A DNA stretch of 64,000 nucleotides from positions 1 through 64,000 of the forward strand of contig NZ_JBMERQ010000014.1 in assembly GCF_048820895.1 (NCBI RefSeq). Reading direction: 5' to 3'. The notes under the pieces are model-generated. The model saw nothing but the letters and a program-made list of their open reading frames with translations. It was not told where the DNA came from and searched no databases. Below, one piece after another: positions 25,121 to 34,182 of this stretch (its first letter is position 1; each line of letters opens with the position of its first letter). Source of the DNA: Cribrihabitans_A neustonicus (GTDB lineage Bacteria; Pseudomonadota; Alphaproteobacteria; Rhodobacterales; Rhodobacteraceae). Position numbers and translations under genes: made by a program.

Positions 25121-25804
25121 ATGCTTGCCAGACGGCCTGCGGGACGCAATGCGTCAGCGCTGAAATACGATATCCTCACCGCGCTGGGGGCTTATGCGCT
25201 GGCCGAAGGCAAGCCGGCCGAGAAGCTGGTGCTGCGCTTTCTTACTCTGCTCACCGCCCGCTACAACTGGCAGCGCGACGAACTGGCGGTCGGCCAGCGC
25301 GAGATCGCCCGGCTCTGGCACGTGGACGAGCGCACGGTGAAACGCGAGATGGCAAAGCTGCGCGGCCGCGGCTGGCTCATCGTCAAGCGCCAGGGCGCGC
25401 GGGGACGAGTGACCGAATATGGCATTGATATCGACCGTCTCCTCAACGATACGCAGCCGTCCTGGAGTGCAGTGGGCCCCGATTTTCAGCACCGGATGCA
25501 AGGCGCCGAGGAGCCCGCACCCAATGTGGTCCCGCTGCGCCCCGGAACCACACCGGCAGCGCCAGATGTCTCCGATGGCAGCGAGTGGAGCCTGGCGAAG
25601 GCCGTGCTGCACGCGGAAGACCCGGCCAACTATGCTTCGTGGATCCAGGGGCTTGCGCGCGACAGCAGGGCAGGGGGGCGGCTGACGCTGAAGGCGCCGA
25701 GCCGTTTCCATGCCAATTACGTCGCCGCGCATCTGACCCAGCGCCTGCTGGCCGCCTGCCGCGACGTGGACCCGGATGTCTCTGCCGTGGTGGTGGTGGC
25801 CTAG
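25121..25804 (+). CDS. DnaA-like plasmid replication initiator
   Basis: A 227-aa replicase of the Rhodobacterales DnaA-like plasmid class. The N-terminal part (about 10-110) carries a winged helix-turn-helix (VGQREIARLWHVDERTVKREMAKLRGRGWL). The C-terminal 73 residues (155-227) resemble DnaA domain I, with WSLAKAVLHAEDPANYASWI and APSRFHANYVAAHL. There is no AAA+ ATPase domain, so it is not chromosomal DnaA. It is divergent from parAB across the iteron region. The start is the first ATG with weak GGGGAC upstream. Confidence 0.85.
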   Translation: MLARRPAGRNASALKYDILTALGAYALAEGKPAEKLVLRFLTLLTARYNWQRDELAVGQREIARLWHVDERTVKREMAKLRGRGWLIVKRQGARGRVTEYGIDIDRLLNDTQPSWSAVGPDFQHRMQGAEEPAPNVVPLRPGTTPAAPDVSDGSEWSLAKAVLHAEDPANYASWIQGLARDSRAGGRLTLKAPSRFHANYVAAHLTQRLLAACRDVDPDVSAVVVVA

Positions 25805-25887
25805 CCGGCACGGGTTGAATCCGCGGGCGCCAAGGATTTATTAGCCACTGCGGGGGTTTGCCCTCGGAAGGAACAGGAGCAGCCCGG

Positions 25888-27162
25888 ATGAGCCGCGCAC
25901 AGGAACGGATTTGCATCATCGGCCTTGGCTATGTCGGGCTGCCGCTGGCGGCGGCCTTCGGGCAGCACCGCCCTGTGGTGGGCTACGACATCAGCCCGGA
26001 TCGGGTCGCGGAATTGCGTGCGGGCCAGGATCGCACCCGGGAGCTCGGCGCTGAAGAACTGGCCGCGGCTCGGCATCTGAGATTTACCTTCGACCCGGAG
26101 GAGATCGCCGGTTGCAGCATCTACATCGTCACCGTCCCAACGCCCGTCGATGCCAACCACCGCCCGGATCTCGCGCCGCTGGTCTCGGCTTCGGAGATCG
26201 TCGGAGACGCGCTGAAGCCGGGTGACCTGGTGATCTACGAATCCACGGTCTACCCCGGCGCCACGGAGGAAGACTGCGTGCCGGTGCTGGAGGCGCGCTC
26301 CGGGCTCACCTTCAACCGCGACTTCTTTGTTGGCTACAGCCCCGAGCGGATCAACCCCGGCGACAAGTCGCGTCGGTTGAAGGATATCGTGAAGATCACC
26401 TCTGGCTCGACACCTGAAACGGCGGAACGGGTTGATGCACTCTACCGCGAAGTGGTGGCGGCCGGCACCCACAAGGCCGAGAGCATCCGTGTGGCCGAGG
26501 CGGCGAAGGTGATCGAGAACAGCCAGCGCGACATCAACATCGCGCTGGTCAACGAGCTTGCAAAAATCTTCAACCGCATGGGGCTGGACACCGAGGCTGT
26601 GCTGCGCGCGGCGGGCACCAAGTGGAACTTCCTGCCGTTCCGGCCCGGGCTGGTCGGCGGGCACTGCATCGGAGTCGACCCCTATTACCTTACTCATAAG
26701 GCTGAGCAGCTGGGCTATCACCCGGAGATTCTTCTGGCCGGGCGGCGGCTTAACGACGGCATGGGCGCCTATGTGGCCGGAGAGATGGTAAAGGGGATGC
26801 TGAAGCGCGGGCTGGCGCTTCAGAGCGCACGCGTGCTGGTGATGGGCCTGACGTTCAAGGAGAACTGCCCCGATCTGCGCAATACCCGCGTAATCGACGT
26901 CGTGCGCGGGCTTGAGGACTACGGGCTTATTGTCGATGTGCACGATCCCCTCGCCGATCCGGCCGCGGCTCAAGCAGAGTACGGGCTGCCTCTGACGGCA
27001 GAGCCGGGGCAGGGGGCCTATGCCGGGGTGGTTCTGGCAGTGGCGCACGATGAATTCCGGCAGATGGGCGCGGAAACCATCCGCGGGTTCGGGTTGGAAG
27101 GCGCAGTGCTCTATGACCTGAAGTATGTGTTGGCGGCCGAAGAGTCGGACCTGCGGCTGTGA
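25888..27162 (+). CDS. UDP-N-acetyl-hexosamine 6-dehydrogenase (UDP-glucose/GDP-mannose dehydrogenase family)
   Basis: NAD-dependent two-step oxidation of a UDP-sugar C6 to the uronic acid, for surface polysaccharide. The 424-aa protein has the N-terminal Rossmann motif IIGLGYVGLPLAAAFG, the central ESTVYPGATEEDC region, and the catalytic cysteine in LVGGHCIGVDPYYLTHKAEQLGYHPE. The GLGYVGLPLA and GVDPYYLTHKAE forms match the WbpA/TviB/WecC-like branch more than UDP-glucose dehydrogenase. No glycosyltransferase neighbours are present here. ATG at 25888 follows GGAAGGAACAGGAG about 9 nt upstream; the frame stays open to 25858. Confidence 0.87.
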   Translation: MSRAQERICIIGLGYVGLPLAAAFGQHRPVVGYDISPDRVAELRAGQDRTRELGAEELAAARHLRFTFDPEEIAGCSIYIVTVPTPVDANHRPDLAPLVSASEIVGDALKPGDLVIYESTVYPGATEEDCVPVLEARSGLTFNRDFFVGYSPERINPGDKSRRLKDIVKITSGSTPETAERVDALYREVVAAGTHKAESIRVAEAAKVIENSQRDINIALVNELAKIFNRMGLDTEAVLRAAGTKWNFLPFRPGLVGGHCIGVDPYYLTHKAEQLGYHPEILLAGRRLNDGMGAYVAGEMVKGMLKRGLALQSARVLVMGLTFKENCPDLRNTRVIDVVRGLEDYGLIVDVHDPLADPAAAQAEYGLPLTAEPGQGAYAGVVLAVAHDEFRQMGAETIRGFGLEGAVLYDLKYVLAAEESDLRL

Positions 27163-27309
27163 TGGCGGGCAAAGTGCCAGATTATGACCGCGGTGAGGCG
27201 CCGCGGCAGTAGAGGTGCCGCGTGCTATCCGCAAACGCCCTTTCTTGGCTGCACCCTTGCGCTAGGCTGAGTGGTGCCGGCATCGACGCCGGGCAGAGAG
27301 GGAAGGAAA

Positions 27310-27744
27310 ATGAGCGACGTTCTTGAAGGCCGCTGTCTTTGCGGCAGCGTGACAATCCGCGTCCAAGGTGCGCATGATCCGCGGCCGGGGGCCTGCCACT
27401 GCCGCATGTGCCAGCGGTGGACCGGGGGGCTTTTTCTCTGTTTCGAGGCCGAGGGCGAAGCGGTGACAGTAGAAGGGCCGGTGACACTTTATAAGTCGAG
27501 CGAGTTTGCCGAACGCGCCTTCTGCGGCAAATGCGGTTCCCACCTTTGGATGCGGACATTGAAGGGGGAAAACCCCGGTTACGACCTGATGCCCGGAATG
27601 TTCAGCGAGTCCCTTGATTGGCCGATGCGCTCGGAGATCTATATCGACCGTGCGCTGGCTGCGGTACGGCTGGCAGGGGATCACAAGCGCGCCACCCGAG
27701 CCGAATACGAGGCAAAGAACCTGCACGTCGAGGGGGATGGCTGA
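27310..27744 (+). CDS. GFA-family (glutathione-dependent formaldehyde-activating enzyme-like) zinc protein
   Basis: A 144-aa cytoplasmic protein with the CENP-V/GFA fold. Zinc-binding cysteines are visible in GRCLCGSV, GACHCRMCQRWTGG and RAFCGKCGSHLW. Most members have unknown substrates, and formaldehyde chemistry is not established for the family as a whole. ATG at 27310 has GGAAGG 4-5 nt upstream. Confidence 0.85.
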   Translation: MSDVLEGRCLCGSVTIRVQGAHDPRPGACHCRMCQRWTGGLFLCFEAEGEAVTVEGPVTLYKSSEFAERAFCGKCGSHLWMRTLKGENPGYDLMPGMFSESLDWPMRSEIYIDRALAAVRLAGDHKRATRAEYEAKNLHVEGDG

Positions 27745-27802
27745 CGCGGTCGCCGAGACGCGGAGCCGGGCGCGCGGCTGCGCCTGGATTTGGCGCCCTG
27801 AG

Positions 27803-28714
27803 CTATCCGCCTACCCGCGGAAGCTTGGGGCCGCTCCAATATGCGCCGCTGTCCTGGCGTAGCGCGTCATATGCGGCGATGCGGCGGCGGGCCTCATCCC
27901 CGCCTGCCTCGATCAGATGGGTCAGCAAGCATTCCAGCACCGCCATCGCCCCGCCGATCGCGCCGAAAGGATGCAGCGAATTCGCCGCCACCGCCAGCAC
28001 GTGATCGCAGCGGATGCCCGGCGCGATCACTTCGCTGTCGGAAATCAGGATTACCCTGGCGCCGCGCTCCGCGGCAAGCCGCAGCGCCTGGATCGTGCCG
28101 GCGGAGTAGGGGGCAAAGGTCAGCGCGATCAGGCAGTCCTCGGGGCCGATGTCCAGAAGATCGTCCAGCGCGGCGCCCATGTGGCGCGGCACCAATTCCA
28201 GGGCGGGCAGCGCCATTCGCCCGACATAGTGGAAATAGTAGGCGAGCGCGTAGGAGGATCGGCTCGCAGTCACAAAGCAGCGCCGCGCCGAGGTGAGCGC
28301 GGCGACAATCGCTTCGGTGCGCGCCGCTGTCATCAGCCGCAACGAGCGTGAGGTGATGTTGAGCTGGTTGCGCGCCGCCGCCGCCTGCAGCGCCCCCGCC
28401 GGGCCTTCGCTGCCCAAGCGGTCCAGCCAGTCCTGGCCAAGCTCTGCCTCGCGCTGGGTGGTCAGCGCCGCGCGGAAGGGGGCGCGGAAGGCCTCGAATG
28501 TGTCAAAGCCGAGGTGCTGGGCAAGGCGCACGAAACCGTTGGCGCTGATGCCGGTTTTTTGCGCTGAAGTGCGCACGGGATCGAGGCCGAAGTCGCCGGG
28601 GTTGTCGATCACGTATTTCGCCGCCGCCTTCAACTTGGGCGGCAGCGCGTCCATCTGCGCCTTCAGGTGCTGGATCAGTCGGGCGGGCTGCTTGGGGTCA
28701 AGATGCGGGTCCAT
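27803..28714 (-). CDS. MurR/RpiR-family transcriptional regulator
   Basis: A 303-aa regulator. The N-terminal RpiR helix-turn-helix (about 15-90) includes LPPKLKAAAKYVIDNPGDFG and RTSAQKTGISANGFVRLAQHLGFDTFEAFR. The C-terminal SIS phosphosugar-binding domain (about 125-265) includes ALTSARRCFVTASRSSYALAYYFHYV and DCLIALTFAPYSAGTIQAL. No sugar operon adjoins it, so its target and ligand are unknown. Confidence 0.87.
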   Translation of the reverse strand: MDPHLDPKQPARLIQHLKAQMDALPPKLKAAAKYVIDNPGDFGLDPVRTSAQKTGISANGFVRLAQHLGFDTFEAFRAPFRAALTTQREAELGQDWLDRLGSEGPAGALQAAAARNQLNITSRSLRLMTAARTEAIVAALTSARRCFVTASRSSYALAYYFHYVGRMALPALELVPRHMGAALDDLLDIGPEDCLIALTFAPYSAGTIQALRLAAERGARVILISDSEVIAPGIRCDHVLAVAANSLHPFGAIGGAMAVLECLLTHLIEAGGDEARRRIAAYDALRQDSGAYWSGPKLPRVGG

Positions 28715-29003
28715 GTGCGCATCAGAGCAGACGTCCGAAAAATGGCAAGGGCAGAACGGATGTTATCCTCCCGGAACAGCCATCGGATCCTGCCGGGCGT
28801 GCGGAACGCGGGCGAAATTTGAGCGGGGCAGCGATTGCGGCGCAGAGCGCTGAGTCGTGCAGCGGGATACTGCAAGTCGGCTTCCCGGGGGGAGGACCGG
28901 ACGCCGCCCGGCCTGCGGCCGGGCGGAAGCTGCCGTTTTGAGAACCGATAAGCGCCAGCTGGCTAACTGTGAGGACAAGTGCTTTCGGCTGCGTATACCG
29001 GAA

Positions 29004-32000
29004 TCACGCGGAGATCACCCTGAGGCCCTTCTCCTCCTGCGGTTCAATCAGGCCATCTTCTCCGACCGTCACCGTCGCGCCGTGGCGAAGACTGTCCAGC
29101 CCTTTGCAGGCGACCAGCATCAGAATGTCCTTCTCCCGGGCAACAATCGCCATGTGGCTGAGCCAGCCGCCAACTTCGCTCAGCACGGCGCCGGAGCGCT
29201 GGACGTGCGGCAGCCAAGCAGGATTGATCATCCGGCAGACCAGGATATCGCCATCCCGGAAGTCCTCGAAAGCGGCAGGATCGATCCTGCTTTCGTCTTC
29301 CATCCAGAATACCCGCCCGGTCACGCGGCCGCTGCCCGCAACGCAGGTGCCGCCAAAGGCGCCGTCCGCGTCCTCCACCTGAGCACCGAGCGAGAGCAAC
29401 TCGCAGTCGCGCAGGGTGAGCGAGACCCCGGAGGGGGCAGAGGGTTTGCGCAGGGCCTCAGTCCGCGCGCGCTCTTCGGCCAGAGCCCGCAGCTCAGCCG
29501 GGGCACACCAATCGCCCGCCAGCATTTCGGAAAAGCTGAGCTGGAACACCAGGTCGCCCAGCCCGCTCTGCTCCCCCAGCGCCAGCACCGCGCGGCGCAG
29601 TTCCGCAACCACCCGCAGCGCCTCGTGTTTGGCCTGCTCCTTGAGGTCCTGAAAGGCGATGGCGATGGCGATCGCGTCGTCGAGTTCCTCGGGCAAATTG
29701 GCTGGAGTAGGCACCGCTCCGATCGGCACCAGTTTGTCTTCCAGCAGGGGTTCCAGTAACGCGGGTGCCTCGCGGTAGCGCGGAATGCTCAGTTCATAGT
29801 CAAAGATAGCCCGGTGCCCCATCAGCCGCATTGCCTTGGCCATCGCGTCCTTGCCTTGGCAAGAGGCCAGCAGGCTGGAGGGCGCATTGGGCAGTTCGGC
29901 ATGCATGAGGTGAGCACGCAGCGCCGTATCTCCAGCCGCGGCGGTGCTGGCCTCGCCCATAGTGAACCCGGCCAGGATGTTGATCTTCTCGGCCTCCAGG
30001 TAGATGTCGCGGATGAACATCTCCTTCAGCGTGCCGATAGTCTCCACCAGCTTGTCTTGTGGCAGGGCGGCATAATCTACCGCCTGCCAGATCGCCAGCT
30101 TGTCCCTCAGCGCAGGGATCACGTTGCTGCGGAACCGGGCGGTCATCGGCCGCGCCTGCTTGCGCATCTGCTTTGCCTTGGCCGCGCTCAGTTTCAGGGT
30201 CATTTTCTGCTTCAGGCCGACGTCTGCATAAGTCTTGCCGAACAGGTTAACCAGGTGGCCGTCACACCCCTCCGGCAAACCGTAGGGCACGCCGAGTTCG
30301 CGGCAGGCAAGGTCGACGCTGCCGCCGGGAGCCCACAGTTCGCTCATCAGCGAGAAGCTGAGCGGGGTGGGACGGGGCAGGACCTCGGACATCTCGTCCT
30401 GCTCCAGGATGACATCGCCCGGGCCGGCGTCGGCGTAGCGGTCCAGCACCTCGCGCCATTCCGCCAGGCGGACCCGCTCGGCGTCGCTGCCAAGGCTGAG
30501 GGTGGTGATGTCACGGCTCTGCACGATCTGGAAGCGCCCTTCGGCATAGGCCCACTCCACGTCTTGCGGGCAGCCGAAAATCTCCTCGATGCGCTTGCCG
30601 AGCGCGAGCAGCGGCGCCATGTCGAGGGTCTGATCCTGGTCCTCCGCAGCGGGCAGGCCGGTATAGCGGCCAAAGCGCAGGGAGGTGGGCGTGACGCGGC
30701 CGGAAACAAGGTCTTCGCCGCAGCCTTCGACATATTCGATCATGCGCATGCCTGGCGCCATCGGGTCCTGGGTGAACATGACGCCGGCATACTCCGCCGG
30801 CACCATTTCCTGCACTACGATGTTGCCCTGACCAGCGCCTTCACTTTCACCCGCATAGCTGGCGGCGCGGGCGGATGTGAAGCTTTCGACCACTTCGTCC
30901 AACGCCGAGCGCATGGTCTCCCCGGTGACGTCGAGCACGGAGTCAAAGACGCCTGCGAAGCTCTGCCCGGCGCCATCCTCGTTGCTGGCGGAGCTGCGCA
31001 CAGCCACTGGCTTGCCGCCCGCCATACGGAAGATGCGGAGCGCAAAGTCTTCCTTTTGCGCGGTGCTCATCGCGGTATAATCCGCAATCGCATCGGCGCG
31101 CAGGATCACCCCGCCCGGCACCGGCAAGCCCGCATTCTTCATCACCGACAAGCGCAGGGCCTTGTTGCCGGCGCCGGCCAGCTCCTCGCTGCAGCCCATC
31201 GGGATCACGCCGCGCGGCAGCTTGGCCAGCTTGCGTTTCTTGGCCCGCGATGCGAGCACGTCACTCAGCTTGCGGTGCAGGCCGGTCACATAGGCGCGCT
31301 GCACCAGAAGGAGACTCAGGCTGAAGCAAAGATAGGCATTCGCCGCCGCCGAAAGGCTGAATACCATCGCAAACAGCGCCGGCAGGCCGAGCCCCATCCA
31401 CAGCTGCTTCTGGCGCCGCGACTTGGCCACCGCCCAGAGCAGGTATACAGCCGCCAGTGCGCAGAACAGAGCCGGCAGGACGAACAGCGGATCCGGCGCG
31501 CCGAGGTCAGCCATCCACAGGAAGGGCGTCTGCAAGCTTGCGCTCGCCTCCTGCGCGGCGGAAACCCCCAGCATCATCACCGGCAGGAACAGAAGCGCGG
31601 TGAGGTTCTTCATTGGCGTCAGGCCCTTGTCGGCATAGAACGCCTGCACCGCGCGCGCTTTGCGCACCGGATCATGGGCGAGCTTTGCCTTCAGGGCCTT
31701 CATCTCATCCGCGGTGGCGTTGGTGACGATCTGGTCGCGTTCGGATTTCAGCGCCACCGGCAGCACCAGAAGCCGTGTTGCCAGCGACAGAGCCAGCAAG
31801 CCCAGCAGGATGTGGCTGCGCTCATGCACCCAAAGCAGGCCCGCCGCCAGCGCCGAAATCGCTTGATCCCACAAGGTTGTTTGCTGCTCGGCCAGCCAGT
31901 CCTGCACATGCGGCTTCGGCGCGGGGGCGGCAAAATACTCCCAGGGCAGCGTGTAGCGGCCGCGGAAGTCGATGCCCTTCTCGGTCAATTCCAGCCCGAG

Positions 32001-33071
32001 CACCTGGCTCATGAAGCAGCTGCGGCGGTCGTAGCAGGCCGCGATTGTCGGCTTGTCCGGGTCCAGCTCCGCGATCCGCTGCATCAGCGCTTCCGTCGTC
32101 ATCTTGCGGATCGGAATGTTGACGGCGCCGGGCAGGTGGCCGGTGGCAAAGTCTCCCGGATAGCGGGTATCGACGATCTGCAATTCCTCGGTGCCAAGCA
32201 GCGATTTGAAGTCCTCGGTGCTCAGCAGCACGTCCTTGCCCGGATACTCAGGGATGGCGCGCAGGTCGGAGAGCGTTTCCACGTCCTTGTCGGAGAAATC
32301 CCGCCCCTCGACGATCCACTTCTCGATGCCGCCGGCGATGAAGCTGCAGTCGATGCCCATTTCCGCGAGCTTGGCGCAGGTCTCCGAGCTGCGGTTGCCA
32401 TTATGGCAGAACAGCACCACTTTCTGGCCCGGCTGCACCGGCTGGGACTGCAGGAAGTCGGGGAACCGCACATGGGTGGCGCCGGGCAGCGTGCCCATCC
32501 GGTTTTCCGCGGTTTCGCGGATGTCATAGAACAGGGTGCTGCCGTCACCGATCAGCGCCGCGGCCTGCTCCGTGGTTACTGCGAGCGGGTGGCCTGCCTG
32601 TTTCGAGAAACTGGTCTCCTTCAGGCTTGCATCTTTGATTTTTGTGCCGTCAAACTGCGCCGGACGGGTAAGCGTTGCCTGCAGCCGCATTTGTTCTGCG
32701 GTCCGCTGGGTGCTGTATTGCCAGTAGTTGCCCGCCGCAAGCGCGAGTGCGAGGAGCACGAGGATCAAAATCAGCTTCACCGGGTAGCGTGCGGGTGTTT
32801 TGCCCGGTTTGGGAGCAAAACCCAGCTTCGCCGCGATCACGGCGCCCAGGCCGGAAACCATGGCGACACCTACTGCCAGAACCTGGGACAGGGAGGAAAC
32901 CGAGCCGATCACCAGTTCCGGAGAGGGAATCGCCATGGCGGACATCGGTATTGCGGATAAAACAAGTGCCGCTGCAGCAACTTGGCGAAAACGAGAAGAG
33001 GATCTGGGCCGCGCCGGCGGCTGAGAGGGCAATGTCACTTTCGCTCCTGTAGGGTGCGCTTCTGCTGTCAT
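29004..33071 (-). CDS. Fusion protein: two rhodanese domains, YidC/Oxa1-like membrane domain, PEP-synthase-like ATP-grasp and mobile phosphohistidine domain
   Basis: A 1355-aa protein. Hydrophobic segments lie near 31-50, 60-85 and 98-115. Two rhodanese domains follow: about 160-255 with C222 in FCHNGNRSS, and 280-375 with C346 in ACYDRRSC. Next comes a YidC/Oxa1-type region (about 410-595): LATRLLVLPVALKSERDQ, an EMKALKAKLAHDPVRKARAV hairpin, then FLWMADLGAPDPLFVLPAL. From about 625 to 860 is a PPDK/PEP-synthase ATP-binding domain (AVRSSASNEDGAGQSFAGV, VQEMVPAEYAGVMFTQDP, IVQSRDIT). The C-terminal mobile domain keeps the catalytic His (H1306) in GGWLSHMAIVARE. I see no PEP/pyruvate TIM-barrel domain, so it cannot be a normal PEP synthase. 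It is divergent from a PhnD-like binding protein and hybrid kinase. Function unknown. Confidence 0.88.
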   Translation of the reverse strand: MTAEAHPTGAKVTLPSQPPARPRSSSRFRQVAAAALVLSAIPMSAMAIPSPELVIGSVSSLSQVLAVGVAMVSGLGAVIAAKLGFAPKPGKTPARYPVKLILILVLLALALAAGNYWQYSTQRTAEQMRLQATLTRPAQFDGTKIKDASLKETSFSKQAGHPLAVTTEQAAALIGDGSTLFYDIRETAENRMGTLPGATHVRFPDFLQSQPVQPGQKVVLFCHNGNRSSETCAKLAEMGIDCSFIAGGIEKWIVEGRDFSDKDVETLSDLRAIPEYPGKDVLLSTEDFKSLLGTEELQIVDTRYPGDFATGHLPGAVNIPIRKMTTEALMQRIAELDPDKPTIAACYDRRSCFMSQVLGLELTEKGIDFRGRYTLPWEYFAAPAPKPHVQDWLAEQQTTLWDQAISALAAGLLWVHERSHILLGLLALSLATRLLVLPVALKSERDQIVTNATADEMKALKAKLAHDPVRKARAVQAFYADKGLTPMKNLTALLFLPVMMLGVSAAQEASASLQTPFLWMADLGAPDPLFVLPALFCALAAVYLLWAVAKSRRQKQLWMGLGLPALFAMVFSLSAAANAYLCFSLSLLLVQRAYVTGLHRKLSDVLASRAKKRKLAKLPRGVIPMGCSEELAGAGNKALRLSVMKNAGLPVPGGVILRADAIADYTAMSTAQKEDFALRIFRMAGGKPVAVRSSASNEDGAGQSFAGVFDSVLDVTGETMRSALDEVVESFTSARAASYAGESEGAGQGNIVVQEMVPAEYAGVMFTQDPMAPGMRMIEYVEGCGEDLVSGRVTPTSLRFGRYTGLPAAEDQDQTLDMAPLLALGKRIEEIFGCPQDVEWAYAEGRFQIVQSRDITTLSLGSDAERVRLAEWREVLDRYADAGPGDVILEQDEMSEVLPRPTPLSFSLMSELWAPGGSVDLACRELGVPYGLPEGCDGHLVNLFGKTYADVGLKQKMTLKLSAAKAKQMRKQARPMTARFRSNVIPALRDKLAIWQAVDYAALPQDKLVETIGTLKEMFIRDIYLEAEKINILAGFTMGEASTAAAGDTALRAHLMHAELPNAPSSLLASCQGKDAMAKAMRLMGHRAIFDYELSIPRYREAPALLEPLLEDKLVPIGAVPTPANLPEELDDAIAIAIAFQDLKEQAKHEALRVVAELRRAVLALGEQSGLGDLVFQLSFSEMLAGDWCAPAELRALAEERARTEALRKPSAPSGVSLTLRDCELLSLGAQVEDADGAFGGTCVAGSGRVTGRVFWMEDESRIDPAAFEDFRDGDILVCRMINPAWLPHVQRSGAVLSEVGGWLSHMAIVAREKDILMLVACKGLDSLRHGATVTVGEDGLIEPQEEKGLRVISA

Positions 33072-33270
33072 TTTGATTTATGTCTAATTTTCCACAAAGA
33101 GGACAAATTTATTACCGAAGGGTTAACATAGATCGTGTAGAGTAAAAGAGCCGTAAAAATTTTCTGCGAGTTGCGGCCTTGTTAACGTTGTGTTCTCGTC
33201 ACTGTGCCATGTAACGAGGGCTGGCCGCGGAAGGGCCGGCAAAGGCTGTGTTGGTCAGGAGGCTAGAGCC
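33072..33270. promoter_or_regulatory. Divergent promoter region of the fusion gene and the sensor pair
   Basis: This 199-base gap is AT-rich at its left side. It contains two GTTAAC hexamers, near 33122 and 33181, and no gene. Both transcripts of the 29.0-36.5 kb locus must start here, which suggests common control. Confidence 0.4.
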
Positions 33271-34164
33271 GTGAAAGGGTTAAGTTTAGTTACTGGTATC
33301 TTCGGTTTTGTCACCTTGGCATCGCGGGCGCACGCCGGCGGTGTTTTGATCGCGGCGCTGCTCGCCGCTCTGCCTGGCGCCGGCCGGGCGGAGACCGAAC
33401 TGGTGTTCGGCACCTACGCGGCGGACAAGCCCACCACTACAGTGCGCAAGTATCAGCCGTTCCTGGTGTTTCTGGCCAAGCGGATGAGCGAGGAGCTAGG
33501 CGAGCCGGTTTCGATCCGCATGAAGGTGGCCAAGGAATACGGCGAAGGCATCCAGCATCTGGCCAGCGGGGAGGTCGACTTCGCCCGCTTCGGGCCCGCC
33601 TCCTATGTTCATGTGATGGAGGAAAACCCCGGGATCCGCATTATCGCGATGGAATCCAAGGACGGCGCCAAGCGGTTCAAGGGCGTGATCGTGGTGCGCC
33701 GCGACAGCCCGCTCCAATCGGTCTCCGAACTGGCGGGCGGCAGTTTTGCCTTCGGTGATGAGCTGTCGACCATCGGCCGCTACCTCTCCCAGTCCTACCT
33801 TCTGGATGCCGGCATCTCCGGGGCTAACCTGCGGGACTATGCCTATCTCGGCCGCCACGACCTGGTGGGCGAAGCGGTTGGCGCGGGCAAGTTCGCGGCC
33901 GGCGCCCTGAAGGAAAGCACCTACAAAAAGCTGGTTGCCAAGGGCGTGCCGCTGCGGGTGCTCGCCAGCTTTGACAACGTGACCAAACCCTGGCTCGCGG
34001 CGCCGGACATGCCGGAAGACGTGCTGCAGGCGATGCGCCGGGTCATGCTCAGTTCGGAAAATGAGGAGTTCGTGCGCCGGATCGCCAAGAACGGTTTTCT
34101 GGAAGGAGCTGACAGCGACTACGACATCATCCGCACCGCCATGGACCGCAGCCTGGCCTTCTGA
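33271..34164 (+). CDS. PhnD-like periplasmic substrate-binding protein
   Basis: A 297-aa phosphate/phosphonate-type binding protein. A signal region with hydrophobic VLIAALLAALPG ends at GRAETEL. The mature part has LVFGTYAADKPTTTVRKYQPFLVFLAKRM, the VDFARFGPASYVHV ligand-loop block and the SFAFGDELSTIGRYLSQSYL block of the PhnD family. The start is GTG at 33271, with AGGAGG 8 nt upstream. No transporter permease or ATPase is nearby. The next gene, 18 bases on, is a hybrid kinase, so it probably senses rather than transports (inference). Confidence 0.88.
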   Translation: MKGLSLVTGIFGFVTLASRAHAGGVLIAALLAALPGAGRAETELVFGTYAADKPTTTVRKYQPFLVFLAKRMSEELGEPVSIRMKVAKEYGEGIQHLASGEVDFARFGPASYVHVMEENPGIRIIAMESKDGAKRFKGVIVVRRDSPLQSVSELAGGSFAFGDELSTIGRYLSQSYLLDAGISGANLRDYAYLGRHDLVGEAVGAGKFAAGALKESTYKKLVAKGVPLRVLASFDNVTKPWLAAPDMPEDVLQAMRRVMLSSENEEFVRRIAKNGFLEGADSDYDIIRTAMDRSLAF

Positions 34165-34182
34165 CAGTGAGTCCCCGATTGC

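Noticed and set aside
29814..32960. A 1048-codon open frame on the plus strand
   Set aside because: It lies wholly opposite the fusion gene; the translation is His/Gln/Arg-rich with no domain, typical of the antisense of GC-rich coding sequence.
29004..33071. Annotating the fusion as phosphoenolpyruvate synthase
   Set aside because: The ATP-grasp and mobile histidine domains are present, but I see no PEP/pyruvate TIM-barrel and more than 600 N-terminal residues belong to other families.
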